Shown: positions 9,739 to 22,386, counted from the stretch's first letter. The stretch: 64,000 bases of DNA from Vibrio sp. JPW-9-11-11 (GCF_013369335.1 NZ_SZQJ01000007.1:124001-188000), one strand, 5' to 3'. Numbers and translations: made by a program. Notes: a model not told the origin generated them from the sequence alone.

Positions 9739-11199
9739 TTACGCCTTTGCCATCTTATCGATATTTAACTCAAAAGCAGCGAGCTGTTTGGCCACTTTAC
9801 CCACATCGCCAGCACCTTGAGTAAGCACTAAGTCACCATCTTGTAAAACATTGGCGAGCACAGCAGGTAGAGCTTGACTGTCAGGGACAAAAATAGGGTC
9901 AAGCTTACCGCGACAGCGAATCGTGCGGCACAAAGCGCGTCCATCGGCTCCGGCAATGGGCTTTTCTCCCGCGGCATAGACATCGAGCATGATCAGAACA
10001 TCAACTTGCTCAAGGACGTTAGCAAAATCGTCATACAGATCGCGAGTACGGCTATAACGGTGAGGTTGAAAGATCATGACTAAACGTTTCTCTTGCCAAC
10101 CATTGCGCGCCGCTTGAATCGTCACGTCAACTTCGGTTGGGTGATGACCATAATCATCGACCAGCATTGCGACGCCATTACCCGTATCAAACTCGCCCAA
10201 ATGGTCAAAACGACGCCCCGTTCCCTGCGTGCCCGCCATCGCACGTAGGATAGCGTCATCGTCAACGTCATCCTCTGTCGCCACCGCAATCGCCGCCGAA
10301 GCGTTAAGAGCATTATGACGACCAGGAATATTTAGCGTGATATCAAGATCCGCTTTTCCCTGACGAATAACGGTAAACTTGCCTTGCTGCCCTTCCTGAC
10401 GGTAGTTGTCAATTCGCACATCGGCATCGGATGAAAAACCATAAGTAATCACTTGGCGACTGATATTTGGAATCAACTCACGTACAACGGGGTCATCAAC
10501 ACAAACGATCGCCTGACCATAAAACGGCAAGTTATGCAGAAAGTCGATAAACGTCTGTTTCAGCGTTTCAAAGTCACCACCATAAGTGTCCATGTGGTCC
10601 GCTTCGATGTTAGTGACGATGCTTACCATCGGCTGAAGGTGTAAGAAAGAGGCATCACTCTCATCCGCTTCAGCAATCAAAATTCGGCTCGAACCTAAAC
10701 GAGCATTGGTTCCAGCGCTCTTAACTAGACCACCATTCACAAAGGTAGGATCGAGACCCGCTTCTGAGTATATTTGTGTGACCAGCGCTGTGGTGGTGGT
10801 TTTACCATGAGTACCAGCAACCGCAATACCGTGGCGAAAACGCATCAGTTCTGCCAACATTTCTGCGCGGCGCACCACAGGCGTGCGGGCCGCTCGGGCT
10901 GCGATGACTTCTGGGTTTTCCTCATTGATGGCAGTAGAGACCACCACAACGCTCGCTTGGGCAACGTTTTCTGGTGCATGACCAATGTAAACCTTGGCGC
11001 CTTTCTCTGTTAGGCGTTGCGTAACGGGGTTTTCTGCAATATCTGACCCTGAAATCTGGTAGCCTTCATTGAGTAGCACTTCGGCAATGCCACTCATTCC
11101 TGCCCCGCCGATACCAATGAAGTGAATGCATTTTACCCGGCGCATTTCAGGTACTATCGCTCGAATCTGAGCTAAATCTTGTCTGTGTTGAACTGTCAT
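9739..11199 (-). CDS. murC: UDP-N-acetylmuramate--L-alanine ligase MurC
   Basis: MurC adds the first residue, L-alanine, to UDP-MurNAc, using ATP. The 486-residue protein shows the N-terminal UDP-binding motif [14 protein letters not shown] and the Mur ligase ATP motif AGTHGKTTT (129-135), followed by the central and C-terminal ligase domains. Length is typical for Gammaproteobacteria. It is 11 bases downstream of murG, within the cluster, and is the last precursor gene before ftsQ. Confidence 0.98.
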   Translation of the reverse strand: MTVQHRQDLAQIRAIVPEMRRVKCIHFIGIGGAGMSGIAEVLLNEGYQISGSDIAENPVTQRLTEKGAKVYIGHAPENVAQASVVVVSTAINEENPEVIAARAARTPVVRRAEMLAELMRFRHGIAVAGTHGKTTTTALVTQIYSEAGLDPTFVNGGLVKSAGTNARLGSSRILIAEADESDASFLHLQPMVSIVTNIEADHMDTYGGDFETLKQTFIDFLHNLPFYGQAIVCVDDPVVRELIPNISRQVITYGFSSDADVRIDNYRQEGQQGKFTVIRQGKADLDITLNIPGRHNALNASAAIAVATEDDVDDDAILRAMAGTQGTGRRFDHLGEFDTGNGVAMLVDDYGHHPTEVDVTIQAARNGWQEKRLVMIFQPHRYSRTRDLYDDFANVLEQVDVLIMLDVYAAGEKPIAGADGRALCRTIRCRGKLDPIFVPDSQALPAVLANVLQDGDLVLTQGAGDVGKVAKQLAAFELNIDKMAKA

Positions 11200-11210
11200 A
11201 AATCTTCTCG

Positions 11211-12272
11211 TTACTGGGTCAGAGTAATAATCGCCTGAGCCACGACTTTGTCTGCATCTAGTTTCGCTGCCGAGCGCGCTCGTTCCGCCATGTCAATTAA
11301 CATGCTACGGTCTAGAGCTTGAATCTCTGCTGTAAGTGTCTCCACGGTCAAATCGGCCTGTTCGATCATCTTAGCGCCACCACAGGCAACGAGATGATCA
11401 GCATTGAGCGCTTGCTGTCTATCTTTGTGCATAAACGGAATAAAGATCGCCCCCACGCCAGCCGCAGAGACTTCTGACACCGTCAATGCGCCTGAGCGGC
11501 AAACCAATAAATCGGCCCACTGATAAGCCTCTGCCACATCATCGATAAACTCGACGGTGTCAGCAGTGGCCACTTGATGCTGCGAATACGCATCTGCCAC
11601 TTGCTGTTGGTTATTTTTTCCTGCTTGGTGGCGAACTTGATAACCCGCGCCAAGTTGGCCCATAACTTCAGGTAGAGTACGGTTTAGGATTTGCGCGCCT
11701 TGACTGCCGCCCATGACCAGAATTCGTATCTCCCCATCGCGCTGCGTCATTCGTTTCGCAGGGGATTCAATCGCTACCACGTCTTCACGCACCGGATTTC
11801 CAACCACTGGAGCATTTGGAAAAGCCCCGGGGAAAGCCTGAAACACTTTACGAGCAATTTTTGATAGCCATTGATTGGTTAGCCCAGCCACCGCATTTTG
11901 CTCATGCAGCACGACCGGAATTCCCAAAGTCCATGCAGCGACACCACCCGGGCCACTGACATAGCCGCCCATCCCTAGCACCGCATCAGGCTGCCAACGT
12001 TTTATATGCAATCTCGCTTGAAAGATCGCATTGATTATCTGCCATGGTGCTTTAATCAATCGACCAATACCTTGACCTCGTAGACCTTTAACCTGGATAA
12101 AATCGATATCGATACCGTGCTTGGGCACTAAATCGGCTTCCATTCGGTCTGCGGTGCCAAGCCAACGGATTTCCCACCCTTGTGACTGAAGTTGCTTGGC
12201 GACTGCAAGCCCAGGAAATACGTGACCGCCAGTTCCTCCGGCCATCACCATCAATCGTTTATTCTGTTTCAT
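11211..12272 (-). CDS. murG: Lipid II synthase MurG
   Basis: MurG is the GT-B glycosyltransferase on the inner face of the inner membrane that adds GlcNAc to lipid I. The 353-residue protein begins with the glycine-rich motif [19 protein letters not shown] and has the second nucleotide-sugar motif region [12 protein letters not shown]. The 5' end overlaps the 3' end of ftsW by 14 bases, consistent with translational coupling of lipid II synthesis and the division glycan polymerase. Confidence 0.98.
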   Translation of the reverse strand: MKQNKRLMVMAGGTGGHVFPGLAVAKQLQSQGWEIRWLGTADRMEADLVPKHGIDIDFIQVKGLRGQGIGRLIKAPWQIINAIFQARLHIKRWQPDAVLGMGGYVSGPGGVAAWTLGIPVVLHEQNAVAGLTNQWLSKIARKVFQAFPGAFPNAPVVGNPVREDVVAIESPAKRMTQRDGEIRILVMGGSQGAQILNRTLPEVMGQLGAGYQVRHQAGKNNQQQVADAYSQHQVATADTVEFIDDVAEAYQWADLLVCRSGALTVSEVSAAGVGAIFIPFMHKDRQQALNADHLVACGGAKMIEQADLTVETLTAEIQALDRSMLIDMAERARSAAKLDADKVVAQAIITLTQ

Positions 12273-13452
12273 CTATCTGTTGCTTCTTTTCTGTGGTGTG
12301 GGTAAGGCGACACTCATGGTCGATACGGAGTAAAATGGACACCGCAACCGACATAACGATTAAACTCGAGCCGCCGTAACTGATCAGCGGTAACGTTAAT
12401 CCTTTCGTCGGCACCATGCCTGCTGCGGCACCGACGTTGACGAGCGACTGGAACGCAAACCAAATACCAATCCCAAACGCCAAGTACCCGCCAAAAAGCT
12501 GACCACTATCAAATGCTTTACGGCCAATAAAAATCGCTTTGATCACCATACTGAATATCAACACCAGTACCAATATCACACCGATGTAGCCAAGCTCTTC
12601 TGCAAGTACAGCGAACACAAAATCGGTATGCGCCTCTGGTAAATACTCAAGTTTTTGAATCGAATTGCCTAAACCTTGGCCAAACCATTCACCACGACCA
12701 AACGCCATTAGTGACTGAGTTAGCTGATAGCCACTGCCAAAAGGGTCTTCCCACGGGTCCATGAACGACGTGACTCGACGCATTCGATAGGGCTCGATGT
12801 ATATTAAGGTCGCCACAGCCACCAGCCCCACCACCATTAAGGCTAGGAACTGAGTGAGCTTAGCACCGGCAATGAACAGCATGCCAAATAGCGTCACCAA
12901 CATCACGATCACGGTACCCAGGTCAGGCTGAAGCAGCAGCAGGCTCGCTAAAGTAGCAAACACAATAATCGGCTTAATGAAGCCGCCAAAGAAACTTGAA
13001 CGGACTTCTTCACTCTTGCGCACTAAATAACCGGACATGAAAATAAACAGCGACAACTTGGCGACCTCAGCGGGTTGCAAATTGAACAAACCCAAGGGAA
13101 TCCAACGCGACGCGCCATTGACTGACTTACCGGCAACCAACACAACAATCAGCAGTAAAATCGACAACAAGAGCAACCACGTACTGTACTCTAGCCAGCG
13201 TTTGAGCGGAATTTGTAGGATGACCACCGACGTCGAAATCGCCAACACTAAGAAAATGGCGTGGCGGAACATAAAGTGAAAGGGCTGGTCAGTAAGACGG
13301 GAGCTGATCGGAAACGACGCCGACGTTACCATAACCAGCCCCGTTAGCATCAAGCCAAGCGAAATCCACACCAGTTGACGATCATACAGTACCTCTGGAG
13401 ACGCCGTGGCCATCCAGGTTTTAATACTGGTGAAAAACTTTCGAATCTGCAT
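12259..13452 (-). CDS. ftsW: Division peptidoglycan glycosyltransferase FtsW (SEDS)
   Basis: FtsW is a SEDS-family glycan polymerase that works with FtsI at the septum. The 397-residue protein is highly hydrophobic with about ten membrane segments. It contains the conserved long extracytoplasmic loop around [20 protein letters not shown] and [16 protein letters not shown], and the C-terminal [10 protein letters not shown] motif. It follows murD by 15 bases and overlaps murG. Confidence 0.98.
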   Translation of the reverse strand: MQIRKFFTSIKTWMATASPEVLYDRQLVWISLGLMLTGLVMVTSASFPISSRLTDQPFHFMFRHAIFLVLAISTSVVILQIPLKRWLEYSTWLLLLSILLLIVVLVAGKSVNGASRWIPLGLFNLQPAEVAKLSLFIFMSGYLVRKSEEVRSSFFGGFIKPIIVFATLASLLLLQPDLGTVIVMLVTLFGMLFIAGAKLTQFLALMVVGLVAVATLIYIEPYRMRRVTSFMDPWEDPFGSGYQLTQSLMAFGRGEWFGQGLGNSIQKLEYLPEAHTDFVFAVLAEELGYIGVILVLVLIFSMVIKAIFIGRKAFDSGQLFGGYLAFGIGIWFAFQSLVNVGAAAGMVPTKGLTLPLISYGGSSLIVMSVAVSILLRIDHECRLTHTTEKKQQIDETE

Positions 13453-13467
13453 AGTTCCTTATGTCTT

Positions 13468-14790
13468 TCAGGCGTAGGTCTGAGCGAGCTGAGTAAACGC
13501 GTCTCCACGCGCCATGAAGTGATCAAACTGATCAAAACTCGCACAAGCAGGAGAAAGCAACACCATATCACCCGATTGCACTCTAGGAGCTAACCACTGA
13601 ATGATTTCGTGCATCGTGTCAAATCGTCTTGCACTAGGGTGCAGTGTCATAAACTGCTCAGCATCTTGACCAAAACAGCACAACTGGACATCAAGAGGGG
13701 CGAGCACTGGCCCGAGTTGACTAAAGTCAGCTCCTTTACCGACACCACCAACCAACAGATAGAGCTTCCCCGCCAGTTCGAGCCCAGCCAATGCTGCCAT
13801 GGTACTGGCCACGTTGGTCGCTTTGGAGTCATTAACCCATTTAACACCTTGATTATCTACAACAACTTGACACCTATGTGTCAGTCCGTTGTAAGATTTT
13901 AGTGCCGACAAGCCCTTGTCTATCTCAATCCCCGCTTCAGTCAGTAAAGCGACAACAACCAAAGCATTGGCCACATTGTGTCGCCCAACCAGAGACAACG
14001 CCTCGGTAGCACAAATCGGCTGTTGACCCTTGAACAGGTATTCAATTCCAGATTGACTTGCTAAGTGGTACTGACAGTGCTGGGTTAAGCTAAACTCAAC
14101 CAGTTTTTTATCACCCTGTGGATAGGTCTGCTTATCATCGGCGTTAACGATACACGCCTGAGCGTGGTTGAAAATGCGTAGCTTAGCTTGGCGATAATCG
14201 TCCATGCCTTGGTAGCGATCCATATGATCTTCAGACAAGTTCAAAAACGCCGCAGCCACAGGCGTCAAAGATGATGTGGTCTCTAGCTGAAAGCTCGATA
14301 GTTCTAACACGTACAAGTCTGCGTCTTGAGTCAGCAAGTCGAGCGCTGGAACGCCAATATTGCCGCCGACCGCAACCTTAACTCCAGACGCTTTGGCCAC
14401 CTGACCAGTCCAGTCGGTAACCGTACTCTTGCCGTTTGAACCAGTAATGGCGATCACTGGCTTGTCCACTTGCCAGGCAAAGAGCTCAATATCACCCACG
14501 ACTGGAATCCCTGCTTGCAGTACTTGCTGAATCTGATCAGTGGCCAACGCAATACCGGGGTTGGCCACCACTAAATCAGCGTTGAGCAGCCAATCCATAC
14601 GCCAACTGCCGCTATGCAGCTCTACATCTGTAGGTAATTGTTCGCGTCCTGGCGGCTCCGCACGCGTATCAATAACTTGTATCTGAATACGGTGGGGCAA
14701 TTGAGCAATGTGCTTAACGACAGAGAGCCCGGTCATGCCGAGCCCTACTACCACTACTTTATCTATCCCTTGCCAGCGTGCTGTGGCCAT
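13468..14790 (-). CDS. murD: UDP-N-acetylmuramoyl-L-alanine--D-glutamate ligase MurD
   Basis: MurD adds D-glutamate to UDP-MurNAc-L-Ala. The 440-residue protein shows the N-terminal motif [12 protein letters not shown], the ATP-binding loop TGSNGKST (about 116-123), the LELSSFQLE segment characteristic of MurD, and the C-terminal [10 protein letters not shown] motif. It lies 13 bases downstream of mraY in the cluster. Confidence 0.98.
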   Translation of the reverse strand: MATARWQGIDKVVVVGLGMTGLSVVKHIAQLPHRIQIQVIDTRAEPPGREQLPTDVELHSGSWRMDWLLNADLVVANPGIALATDQIQQVLQAGIPVVGDIELFAWQVDKPVIAITGSNGKSTVTDWTGQVAKASGVKVAVGGNIGVPALDLLTQDADLYVLELSSFQLETTSSLTPVAAAFLNLSEDHMDRYQGMDDYRQAKLRIFNHAQACIVNADDKQTYPQGDKKLVEFSLTQHCQYHLASQSGIEYLFKGQQPICATEALSLVGRHNVANALVVVALLTEAGIEIDKGLSALKSYNGLTHRCQVVVDNQGVKWVNDSKATNVASTMAALAGLELAGKLYLLVGGVGKGADFSQLGPVLAPLDVQLCCFGQDAEQFMTLHPSARRFDTMHEIIQWLAPRVQSGDMVLLSPACASFDQFDHFMARGDAFTQLAQTYA

Positions 14791-14803
14791 AGTGACAAGA
14801 TCC

Positions 14804-15886
14804 TTAACGTACTTTCAGTGTCGCTAGACCAACGAGGACTAGCACAATAGAGATAATCCAAAATCGCACGATCACGCGTGGCTCAGGCCAACCTTTCAGC
14901 TCATAATGATGATGGATTGGAGCCATGCGGAAAATGCGCTGACCACGTAACTTGTATGAGCCGACTTGCAAAATAACCGACAGGGTTTCCATTACAAAGA
15001 CACCGCCCATGATAACCAGCACAAATTCTTGTCGTACCAACACGGCAATCGTTCCTAGCGCTCCCCCCAATGCCAACGAGCCAACATCGCCCATAAAGAC
15101 TTGCGCTGGGTACGTGTTAAACCATAAGAAACCTAACCCCGCGCCGACAATCGCGGTACACACGACAACCAACTCTGAAGCTTGCGGTATATATGGAATA
15201 TGCAGATAGTTAGCAAAATTAACGTTGCCCGTTGCCCAAGCGATGGCCGCAAAGCCCGCCGATACCAATACGGTCGGCATGATCGCTAACCCATCTAGGC
15301 CGTCAGTAAGGTTGACGGCGTTACTGGTTCCGACAATCACAAAATAGGTCAACACAATATAGAATAATCCGAGCTGTGGCATGACCTCTTTAAAGAACGG
15401 CACGACCAACTGAGTCGCAGCGGTATCTTGACCATGGACATAAAGAGCGAATGCGACAACCAGAGCGATGGCGGATTGCCAAAAGTACTTCCAGCGCGCA
15501 ATAAGGCCATCGGTATTCTTGTGCACGACTTTGCGATAATCATCAACAAAACCGACCACACCGTACCCGGTCAACACTGCCAGTACCGCCCAAACGTATG
15601 GGTTAGTTAAATCAGTCCAGAGCAACACTGTGGTAATGATCGCCGCTAAAATCATAATCCCCCCCATAGTCGGGGTTCCACGTTTGCTAAAGTGAGATTC
15701 TGGCCCTTCATTACGAACCACTTGACCAATTTGCAACAACTGCAAACGACGAATCATAATTGGCCCCATCCACAACGAAATACCGAGCGCGGTCAACACA
15801 CTGACAATGGCACGAAACGACAGGTATTCGAATAAGCGGAAGAATGAAAAATATGGCTGTAGCAGCTCTGCGAGCCAAATAATCAT
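14804..15886 (-). CDS. mraY: Phospho-MurNAc-pentapeptide translocase MraY
   Basis: MraY transfers phospho-MurNAc-pentapeptide to undecaprenyl phosphate to form lipid I. The 360-residue polytopic protein has about ten membrane segments and the catalytic cytoplasmic loops, including [18 protein letters not shown] and the HHHYELKGW segment near the C-terminus. Length equals that of E. coli MraY. The start overlaps the end of murF by 4 bases. Confidence 0.98.
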   Translation of the reverse strand: MIIWLAELLQPYFSFFRLFEYLSFRAIVSVLTALGISLWMGPIMIRRLQLLQIGQVVRNEGPESHFSKRGTPTMGGIMILAAIITTVLLWTDLTNPYVWAVLAVLTGYGVVGFVDDYRKVVHKNTDGLIARWKYFWQSAIALVVAFALYVHGQDTAATQLVVPFFKEVMPQLGLFYIVLTYFVIVGTSNAVNLTDGLDGLAIMPTVLVSAGFAAIAWATGNVNFANYLHIPYIPQASELVVVCTAIVGAGLGFLWFNTYPAQVFMGDVGSLALGGALGTIAVLVRQEFVLVIMGGVFVMETLSVILQVGSYKLRGQRIFRMAPIHHHYELKGWPEPRVIVRFWIISIVLVLVGLATLKVR

Positions 15887-17244
15887 GGATACATCTCCTT
15901 GACAGCAGTCGCAACCTGACTCATCCCCGCACTGTTCGCCCCTTTGACCAACAGTGTTTGTGGTTGATGAGGATGCTGAGTGATCTGCTGTTTAATATAA
16001 TCAATCATGCTTTGGTGACTCTCAAAATGAAGTCCACCGCACTCTTGGCTGATCGCTTTCGCATCGTCGCCATAAGTCAGCACATATTCAAATTTGAGTG
16101 GGGCAGCATGTTCTCCGACTTGACGGTGAAGTGCAAGACTTTCGTCGCCTAACTCGGCCATATTACCCAAAATTAACCAACGAACCCCCTCAAAGCCTGC
16201 TAAGAGATCAGCAGCCGCTTTCATAGCCGGAACACTGGCATTGTAGCTATCATCAATGAGCTTAAGCTGGTCAGTCAGGTTAATAAGCTCAACCCGTCCT
16301 TTCACTTTACTCAGCAGCGCCAACCCCGATTGCACCATCTCGAGCGTAGCGCCTAGTTCACGTGCCAACGCGGTGGCGGCAAGCGCATTGGCGACGTTGT
16401 GCTGACCTATGATACCCAGCTTAATCGACAACTCAGAGTCTGGAGTGACCAAGGTAAACTGGGCTTCACCGATCGCATTCAAGCTCACCTGCTTAGCAAA
16501 ATAGTCAGCGCTTGGGTCGGTAACAGAAAAGGTTTTGACTTGTTTATCGGCTAACACTTCAGTCCAGTAGTCACCGCCATTGCTGTCGAGGTTAACAATC
16601 GCCACCGCCCCTGGTTGCAGCCCCTGGTAAATTTCACCTTTGGCTTGCTTAACTCCGTCGATAGAGCCAAATCCTTCGAGGTGCGCCGCTGCCACGTTAT
16701 TAACCAACGCCACATCAGGCTTTACTAAACTGGTGGTGTAGGCAATCTCACCGATGTGGTTTGCCCCCATTTCAATTACGGCAAAATCATCTTCTGGCGT
16801 GGAACGCAGCAAAGTCAATGGTACACCGATGTCGTTATTGAAATTGCCCGCGGTAAACAGTACTTGGCCTTGTTGTGCCAAAATACTCGCGACCATTTCC
16901 TTGACGGTGGTTTTCCCTGCACTTCCCGTGATGCCAGCCGTCGGTGTTTGACACGTTTGATGCACAAGTGAGCCTAACTGGCCGAGCGCTAATTTGGTGT
17001 CAGCGACGAGTAACTGAGGAACGTCGGATTCAACCACTCGACTGACCAATAGTGCCCCCGCACCATTTTCAACCGCTTGCGCAGTAAAATCATGGGCGTC
17101 AAATCGCTCACCGACTAATGCGACAAACAGTGCACCTGGCTCGATCGCGCGAGTATCGGTTGAAACTGACTCAATCGTTTTATCCCCGCCGACCAGCTCA
17201 GCGTCAATGACTTCGGCTACCTGACTAAGCATCAATGGAATCAT
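15883..17244 (-). CDS. murF: UDP-MurNAc-tripeptide--D-Ala-D-Ala ligase MurF
   Basis: MurF adds the D-Ala-D-Ala dipeptide to complete the UDP-MurNAc pentapeptide. The 453-residue protein has the ATP loop TGSAGKTT, the [14 protein letters not shown] segment diagnostic of MurF, and the ligase C-terminal domain. Four-base overlaps with murE and mraY on either side indicate tight translational coupling. Confidence 0.97.
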   Translation of the reverse strand: MIPLMLSQVAEVIDAELVGGDKTIESVSTDTRAIEPGALFVALVGERFDAHDFTAQAVENGAGALLVSRVVESDVPQLLVADTKLALGQLGSLVHQTCQTPTAGITGSAGKTTVKEMVASILAQQGQVLFTAGNFNNDIGVPLTLLRSTPEDDFAVIEMGANHIGEIAYTTSLVKPDVALVNNVAAAHLEGFGSIDGVKQAKGEIYQGLQPGAVAIVNLDSNGGDYWTEVLADKQVKTFSVTDPSADYFAKQVSLNAIGEAQFTLVTPDSELSIKLGIIGQHNVANALAATALARELGATLEMVQSGLALLSKVKGRVELINLTDQLKLIDDSYNASVPAMKAAADLLAGFEGVRWLILGNMAELGDESLALHRQVGEHAAPLKFEYVLTYGDDAKAISQECGGLHFESHQSMIDYIKQQITQHPHQPQTLLVKGANSAGMSQVATAVKEMYP

Positions 17245-18725
17245 AAGGCTTGCTCCAACAGTTTTACTGCAGACTCTCGATCAGAGTAGTGAATGGTTTG
17301 ATCGCCCACCACTTGATAGTCTTCGTGGCCTTTGCCCGCGAGCAAAATAATGTCTTGATCGCCGCTGTGGCGAAGCGCATGCTCAAGGGCGGCAAATCGA
17401 TCATGCTCGACCACCGCGCGCTTGGGGTGTTGCATGCCCGCCAACATATCGTCAACGATCGTCTGTGGAGACTCACTACGAGGATTGTCGTCTGTGAGTA
17501 CTTGGTAGTCGGCCAATTGCTCAGCAATTTTTGCCATCATTGGCCGCTTACCCGTATCTCTGTCACCACCACAACCAAATATCGCCCACAGTTTCCCCTG
17601 GCAATGAACACGTAACGCCATCAGCGCTTTTTCTAACGCGTCTGGAGTATGAGCATAATCGACGACCACTTTCGCTTTACCTGGAGCGGTAAACAACTCC
17701 ATACGTCCTAACACTGGCTTCAGCTCGCTGGCGGTCTCTAATAAGCGCTGTTTATCAACACCTAACATAAGCAGTGTTGTCATCGCCAACAACACATTGC
17801 TGGCATTAAATTCACCAATCAGCGGCGCGGTCATTTCACCTTGACCGAAAAGACCATCAAACTCCACTGAAATACCAGCCTCAGAGTAGTGCACTCTCTT
17901 TGCCCACACCGCGCGGGGATGCTGGCTTGGCTGCAACGAGACAGCAACAGCGTTATCTAAGCGCTCGAGCCAATTGGCTCCCACAGGATCGTCACTATTA
18001 ATCACAGCGTGATGACAGTGATGATCGCCAAACAGCATAAATTTGGCTTCAGCGTAGTCGTGCATGGTGCCATGATAATCAAGATGATCGCGACTCAGAT
18101 TGGAAAAGACACCGACGGAAAACGGTAACGCTCTCACACGCCCTTGCACTAACCCATGTGATGAGACCTCTAGCGCCGTGTATTCTGCCCCTTGCTGTTG
18201 CAGTGAATAAAGGGTGTGTTGAATTTCTATCGCATTGCCAGTGGTGTTAACCGCAGGTTGCAGATCGGCCAAGAAGCCATTACCTGTTGTTCCCATCACC
18301 GCCGCTTTGTGGCCAGTGAGTTCTAGCCATTGAGCAATTAATTGAGAAATAGTGGTCTTACCGTTAGTCCCAGTAACACCAATCAAGCGATTATCTTGAA
18401 GAGGATATAGACGCCCCGCTAACTCAGACAGATGCAGTGATAACTGTTCCACGTAGATAACGGCGACATGTGCGTAATACTCGACGCTCGCGTGCGGATG
18501 ATCGGGACAAGCCTCGGCAATCACGGCATTGGCACCTTTTTCAATCGCCGCCGGAATAAAGCGGCGACCATCGAGCGCGTGACCTCTTATCGCCACAAAA
18601 GTCTGACCTGGAGTGACCTTACGGCTATCAAGTTCAAGACCACTCACGATTGTTTGTGCTGCATCATCTGCAGCTAAATCCAGCCACGGAGAGAGCAAGG
18701 TCGATAACGTCATTTCCTTGGACAT
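17241..18725 (-). CDS. murE: UDP-MurNAc-dipeptide--meso-DAP ligase MurE
   Basis: MurE adds the third stem residue. The 494-residue protein has the ATP motif TGTNGKTT and the DNPR motif in [11 protein letters not shown], which marks meso-diaminopimelate-adding MurE rather than the lysine type. This agrees with dapB at the other end of the window. An in-frame ATG four codons into the gene is an alternative start. The gene is 11 bases downstream of ftsI and overlaps murF by 4. Confidence 0.97.
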   Translation of the reverse strand: MSKEMTLSTLLSPWLDLAADDAAQTIVSGLELDSRKVTPGQTFVAIRGHALDGRRFIPAAIEKGANAVIAEACPDHPHASVEYYAHVAVIYVEQLSLHLSELAGRLYPLQDNRLIGVTGTNGKTTISQLIAQWLELTGHKAAVMGTTGNGFLADLQPAVNTTGNAIEIQHTLYSLQQQGAEYTALEVSSHGLVQGRVRALPFSVGVFSNLSRDHLDYHGTMHDYAEAKFMLFGDHHCHHAVINSDDPVGANWLERLDNAVAVSLQPSQHPRAVWAKRVHYSEAGISVEFDGLFGQGEMTAPLIGEFNASNVLLAMTTLLMLGVDKQRLLETASELKPVLGRMELFTAPGKAKVVVDYAHTPDALEKALMALRVHCQGKLWAIFGCGGDRDTGKRPMMAKIAEQLADYQVLTDDNPRSESPQTIVDDMLAGMQHPKRAVVEHDRFAALEHALRHSGDQDIILLAGKGHEDYQVVGDQTIHYSDRESAVKLLEQAL

Positions 18726-18736
18726 GGTTTACTCAC

Positions 18737-20461
18737 TTAATCTTGTTTAAAACGGTTTTCATCAGGTGCGACATTCAGAATTTGCAGCGTACCTTTGAGG
18801 ATTTCAGCAAATACAGGCCCGGCGACCGAACCACCGTAGTAGTTGTCACCTTGAGGCTCATTGACCACCACGACCATCGCAACCCGAGGATCACTGGCGG
18901 GAGCGACACCCGCCGTGTAAGCGAAATATTCATCCCCATAACCGCCCGCTATCGCCTTACGCGATGTCCCAGTTTTTGCTGCCACACGATAGCCAGGTAC
19001 GGCGGCTTTCGTTGCGGTCCCTCCTGGTTGAGTGACGGTTTCGAGCATCGCTAACACTTTGCGCGCATTGTCGCGGTCAATAACCTGCTTTGAGAGGTCA
19101 CGTTGATTGTTTTCGATAATATGAACGGGTTGATACTCACCCAAGTTACCTAATGTTGCGTAGGCGTGGGCAAGTTGCAGCGGCGTAATCGTCAATCCAT
19201 AGCCAAACGCTAGGGTAGCAATTTCAAATTTTGACCAACGGCGTCGATTAGGAAAAATGCCCTGGGTTTCACCGATAAGGTTTAGCCCTGAAAGTTCACC
19301 AAACCCGACCGAACTATACATACCCAGCAGGGCTTCGAGAGGCATATCGAGCGCCAGCTTAGCCACACCGATATTACTCGATTTTTTCAGTATCGTGGTC
19401 AAATCGGCTTTACCGACTTTCGAGGTATCCCGCACGCGACTGCCGCCAATTTGCATAATCCCGTTACCAGTATCGATCACCGTACCATCATCCGCCACGC
19501 CATTTTCAAGCGCAGCCAAGACGACAAAGGGCTTGACTGTCGAACCCGGCTCAAACGCGTCGGTAATCACTCGGTTACGCATTTTCGCTGATTGCAGGTC
19601 TGAGCGGTTGTTGGGGTTATAAGAAGGTGCATTCACCATGGCTAATACCGCGCCAGTCTTCACATCGAGAACCACTACCGACCCCGATGTGGCCCGGTAG
19701 TCAGCGACCGCTTGTTTAATCGCACGATAGGCAATCGCTTGAACACGTTGATCTATGGTCAACTCAAGGGGCTTACCTTCTTCACGCTCCTCTAGCGAAA
19801 TATTCTCTACCACCCGGCCATAACGGTCTTTACGAATAATGCGTTTACCCGCTTCTCCGGTGAGCCATTTGTCATAACTGCGCTCAACGCCCTCTAGACC
19901 ATGACCGTCGATACCGGTCACACCCACCAAGTGAGCACTTACCTCGCCCGCTGGATAGTAGCGTCGAGACTCCGCTTTTAGGCCAACACCAGAGAGCTTC
20001 AACTCTCGAATATAGTTTGCCATCGCTGGGCTAACTTGCCGCTGCAAGTAGATAAATCGGCGATTCTTATTGCGATTGATTTTGTCGACTAGGACTTGGC
20101 GTTTCAAACCGAGAACATCCGCGAGTGCGTACCAACGGTTAATGTCTTGCAGGCCACCTTTTTTAAAAATGGTCGCCGGGTCTGCCCACACTGCTTCAAC
20201 GGGCACACTGACAGCCAATGGCTCACCGTTGCGATCAGAGATAATTCCTCGAGCAGAGTGTAAGGTTTTAGCCCGAATCGAGCGCATATCACCTTGCTTG
20301 ATCAAGTTATCGGGTTCAATGATTTGAATATACGCAATACGCCCTGCCAGCGCAGCAAAAGCGGCAAACACAAACACTAGCAATAGGTAAAAACGCCAAC
20401 GGATCAACGTTGGACGCTCGGGTTGCTTTTTCGCTTCGACAGCGGTGACTTTTTTGCTCAT
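18737..20461 (-). CDS. ftsI: Septal transpeptidase FtsI (PBP3)
   Basis: FtsI crosslinks septal peptidoglycan and partners with FtsW. The 574-residue class B PBP has one N-terminal membrane segment (about 22-43), a dimerisation/pedestal domain, and the penicillin-binding domain with active-site STVK (nucleophile Ser307, the same number as in E. coli), SSN near residue 361 and KTGT near 495. No disruption of these motifs is seen. The gene overlaps ftsL by 4 bases. Confidence 0.98.
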   Translation of the reverse strand: MSKKVTAVEAKKQPERPTLIRWRFYLLLVFVFAAFAALAGRIAYIQIIEPDNLIKQGDMRSIRAKTLHSARGIISDRNGEPLAVSVPVEAVWADPATIFKKGGLQDINRWYALADVLGLKRQVLVDKINRNKNRRFIYLQRQVSPAMANYIRELKLSGVGLKAESRRYYPAGEVSAHLVGVTGIDGHGLEGVERSYDKWLTGEAGKRIIRKDRYGRVVENISLEEREEGKPLELTIDQRVQAIAYRAIKQAVADYRATSGSVVVLDVKTGAVLAMVNAPSYNPNNRSDLQSAKMRNRVITDAFEPGSTVKPFVVLAALENGVADDGTVIDTGNGIMQIGGSRVRDTSKVGKADLTTILKKSSNIGVAKLALDMPLEALLGMYSSVGFGELSGLNLIGETQGIFPNRRRWSKFEIATLAFGYGLTITPLQLAHAYATLGNLGEYQPVHIIENNQRDLSKQVIDRDNARKVLAMLETVTQPGGTATKAAVPGYRVAAKTGTSRKAIAGGYGDEYFAYTAGVAPASDPRVAMVVVVNEPQGDNYYGGSVAGPVFAEILKGTLQILNVAPDENRFKQD

Positions 20462-20775
20462 GGCAGATTAATAATGACTTCTTTATCAGAATCAGGACGT
20501 TTCATTTCGAGCTCGCCTTTAGCAATATCTTGCACTCGACTGTGCTCTGCAAGCGCGGTTTCCTCTAACAGCAAGTTACGCCATTCGTTATCTAACCTCT
20601 CCCGCTCTACCAAGGCTTGATCTTTTTCGGTAACCGCTTGACGGGTATGGTGAGTGGTGAAAACGACGCCCATCGCACTGGCAAAAATCAGCACCAGCAT
20701 GATCAAAGGCACACGACCGACCCCAAGCAGGTCGAGGGCGATCAGTTTGGCGAGATTAGGCTTGGCAGTGCTCAT
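20458..20775 (-). CDS. ftsL: Cell division protein FtsL
   Basis: FtsL is a small bitopic protein that forms a coiled coil with FtsB and links FtsQ to FtsWI. The 105-residue product has a short cytoplasmic head, one membrane segment (about residues 20-38) and a periplasmic heptad-rich region (about 45-85). Family sequence conservation is low, so identity leans on size, topology and position between rsmH and ftsI. Confidence 0.93.
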   Translation of the reverse strand: MSTAKPNLAKLIALDLLGVGRVPLIMLVLIFASAMGVVFTTHHTRQAVTEKDQALVERERLDNEWRNLLLEETALAEHSRVQDIAKGELEMKRPDSDKEVIINLP

Positions 20776-20781
20776 GGTATC

Positions 20782-21732
20782 TTAGAGTTTCTCTGCGATG
20801 CGAAGTACTGAGCTGCGAGAGCGGGCATTCTCCTCAACTTCTTGTTTTGAGGGTTTTATTGCTTTACCCACAGGCTTTAAATTGGCACTGCCAAGAGCGC
20901 TAATCTGCGCTTCGGTCATGGGAATACCATGAGGCACTTCCGGACCTTTGCTCTCTTTGCGAATAAAGCGTTTCACCATGCGGTCTTCTAGCGAATGGAA
21001 ACTGATCACCGACAAACGCCCTTGCGGCGCGAGAACGCTCGCCGCGCCTTTTAAGGCCGTATCGATCTCTTCTAGCTCACTGTTGATATAAATGCGGAAT
21101 GCTTGGAATGAACGCGTCGCTGGGTGTTTTTTCTCTTTAAAGCTCTTTGGCGCAGCCTCAGAGATCAACTTAGCGAGCTGACTCGTGCGTGTTAATGGTT
21201 CGTTTTCTTCATTATCACGATAGGCCACGATCGCTTTGGCAATACGACGCGCATGTTTATCTTCACCAAACTCACGGATCACCCAAGTGATGTCATCAAG
21301 GTCCGCTTCTAGTAGCCACTGCGAAACTGGAATGCCCGACGTTGGGTCCATACGCATATCAAGCGGGCCATCTTTCATGAAACTAAAGCCACGCTCCGCA
21401 TCATCCAACTGTGGTGACGAGACACCAAGATCAAGTAACACACCATCGACTTTACCAACAAGACCGTAGTCAGCTGCATATTCAGCCATGCCCGAAAAGG
21501 GACCGTGAATAATGGTAAAACGAGGATCATCAATTTTACCCGCTTCAGCAATCGCTTGAGGATCGCGATCAATACTGTACAAGCGACCATTTTCACCTAG
21601 CTTAGAGAGAATCGTGCGGCTATGACCACCGCGACCGAACGTACCATCAATATAGATACCGTCTGGCTTAATGGCTAAACCATCGATGGATTCATTTAGA
21701 AGTACGGATATGTGTTTAAATGCTTCGGTCAT
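20782..21732 (-). CDS. rsmH: 16S rRNA (cytosine1402-N4)-methyltransferase RsmH
   Basis: RsmH (MraW) methylates N4 of C1402 in the 16S rRNA decoding centre. The 316-residue protein begins [19 protein letters not shown] and has the SAM-binding motif [10 protein letters not shown] plus the conserved [12 protein letters not shown] and [11 protein letters not shown] segments. The ATG at 21732 (GAGATAACT upstream) gives the family N-terminus; an in-frame ATG eight codons earlier is less likely. It is the first gene of the dcw cluster here because mraZ, which usually precedes it, is not present. Confidence 0.96.
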   Translation of the reverse strand: MTEAFKHISVLLNESIDGLAIKPDGIYIDGTFGRGGHSRTILSKLGENGRLYSIDRDPQAIAEAGKIDDPRFTIIHGPFSGMAEYAADYGLVGKVDGVLLDLGVSSPQLDDAERGFSFMKDGPLDMRMDPTSGIPVSQWLLEADLDDITWVIREFGEDKHARRIAKAIVAYRDNEENEPLTRTSQLAKLISEAAPKSFKEKKHPATRSFQAFRIYINSELEEIDTALKGAASVLAPQGRLSVISFHSLEDRMVKRFIRKESKGPEVPHGIPMTEAQISALGSANLKPVGKAIKPSKQEVEENARSRSSVLRIAEKL

Positions 21733-21868
21733 AGTTATCTCATGTGGCTGTCGCATTGACGAGTTCAGATTCTCCAGTGTACTGATTTAGCGGCTTATCG
21801 CCACCACTAGCGAGTGAGAACACGTGATTTTGCGCTAAGTTTAATCTCAAGAAAATTAATTTGGTCAA
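21733..21868 (-). promoter_or_regulatory. Upstream region of the dcw cluster, no mraZ
   Basis: The gap between the rsmH start and the rnpB terminator is only about 140 bases, with no coding potential resembling MraZ. A possible promoter has -35 TTGACC (21863-21868) with a weak -10 ATTAAA 17 bases on (21840-21845). No TGGGA-type MraZ boxes are seen on either strand. Confidence 0.4.
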
Positions 21869-21912
21869 TAAAAAGCAAAAAACCCATCATAACCGATAAC
21901 GTTACGATGGGT
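21869..21912 (-). terminator. Terminator of rnpB
   Basis: On the minus strand a 12-bp stem (ACCCATCGTAAC / GTTATGATGGGT, one G-T pair) is followed by six T. It lies just past the 3' end of RNase P RNA and separates it from the rsmH promoter region. Confidence 0.85.
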
Positions 21913-21920
21913 CTCGAATA

Positions 21921-22350
<430 letters not shown>

Positions 22351-22357
22351 ATGGCGG

Positions 22358-22386
22358 ATTGTATAGAGTTAAGGGGGAAGTGTCTA
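22358..22386 (-). promoter_or_regulatory. Promoter of rnpB
   Basis: On the minus strand -35 TAGACA (22381-22386) and -10 TACAAT (22358-22363) are exactly 17 bases apart. The implied start near 22351 agrees with the RNA 5' end inferred independently from the P1 helix. The segment after -10 is GC-rich (CCGCC), as in stable-RNA promoters under growth-rate or stringent control. Confidence 0.8.
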
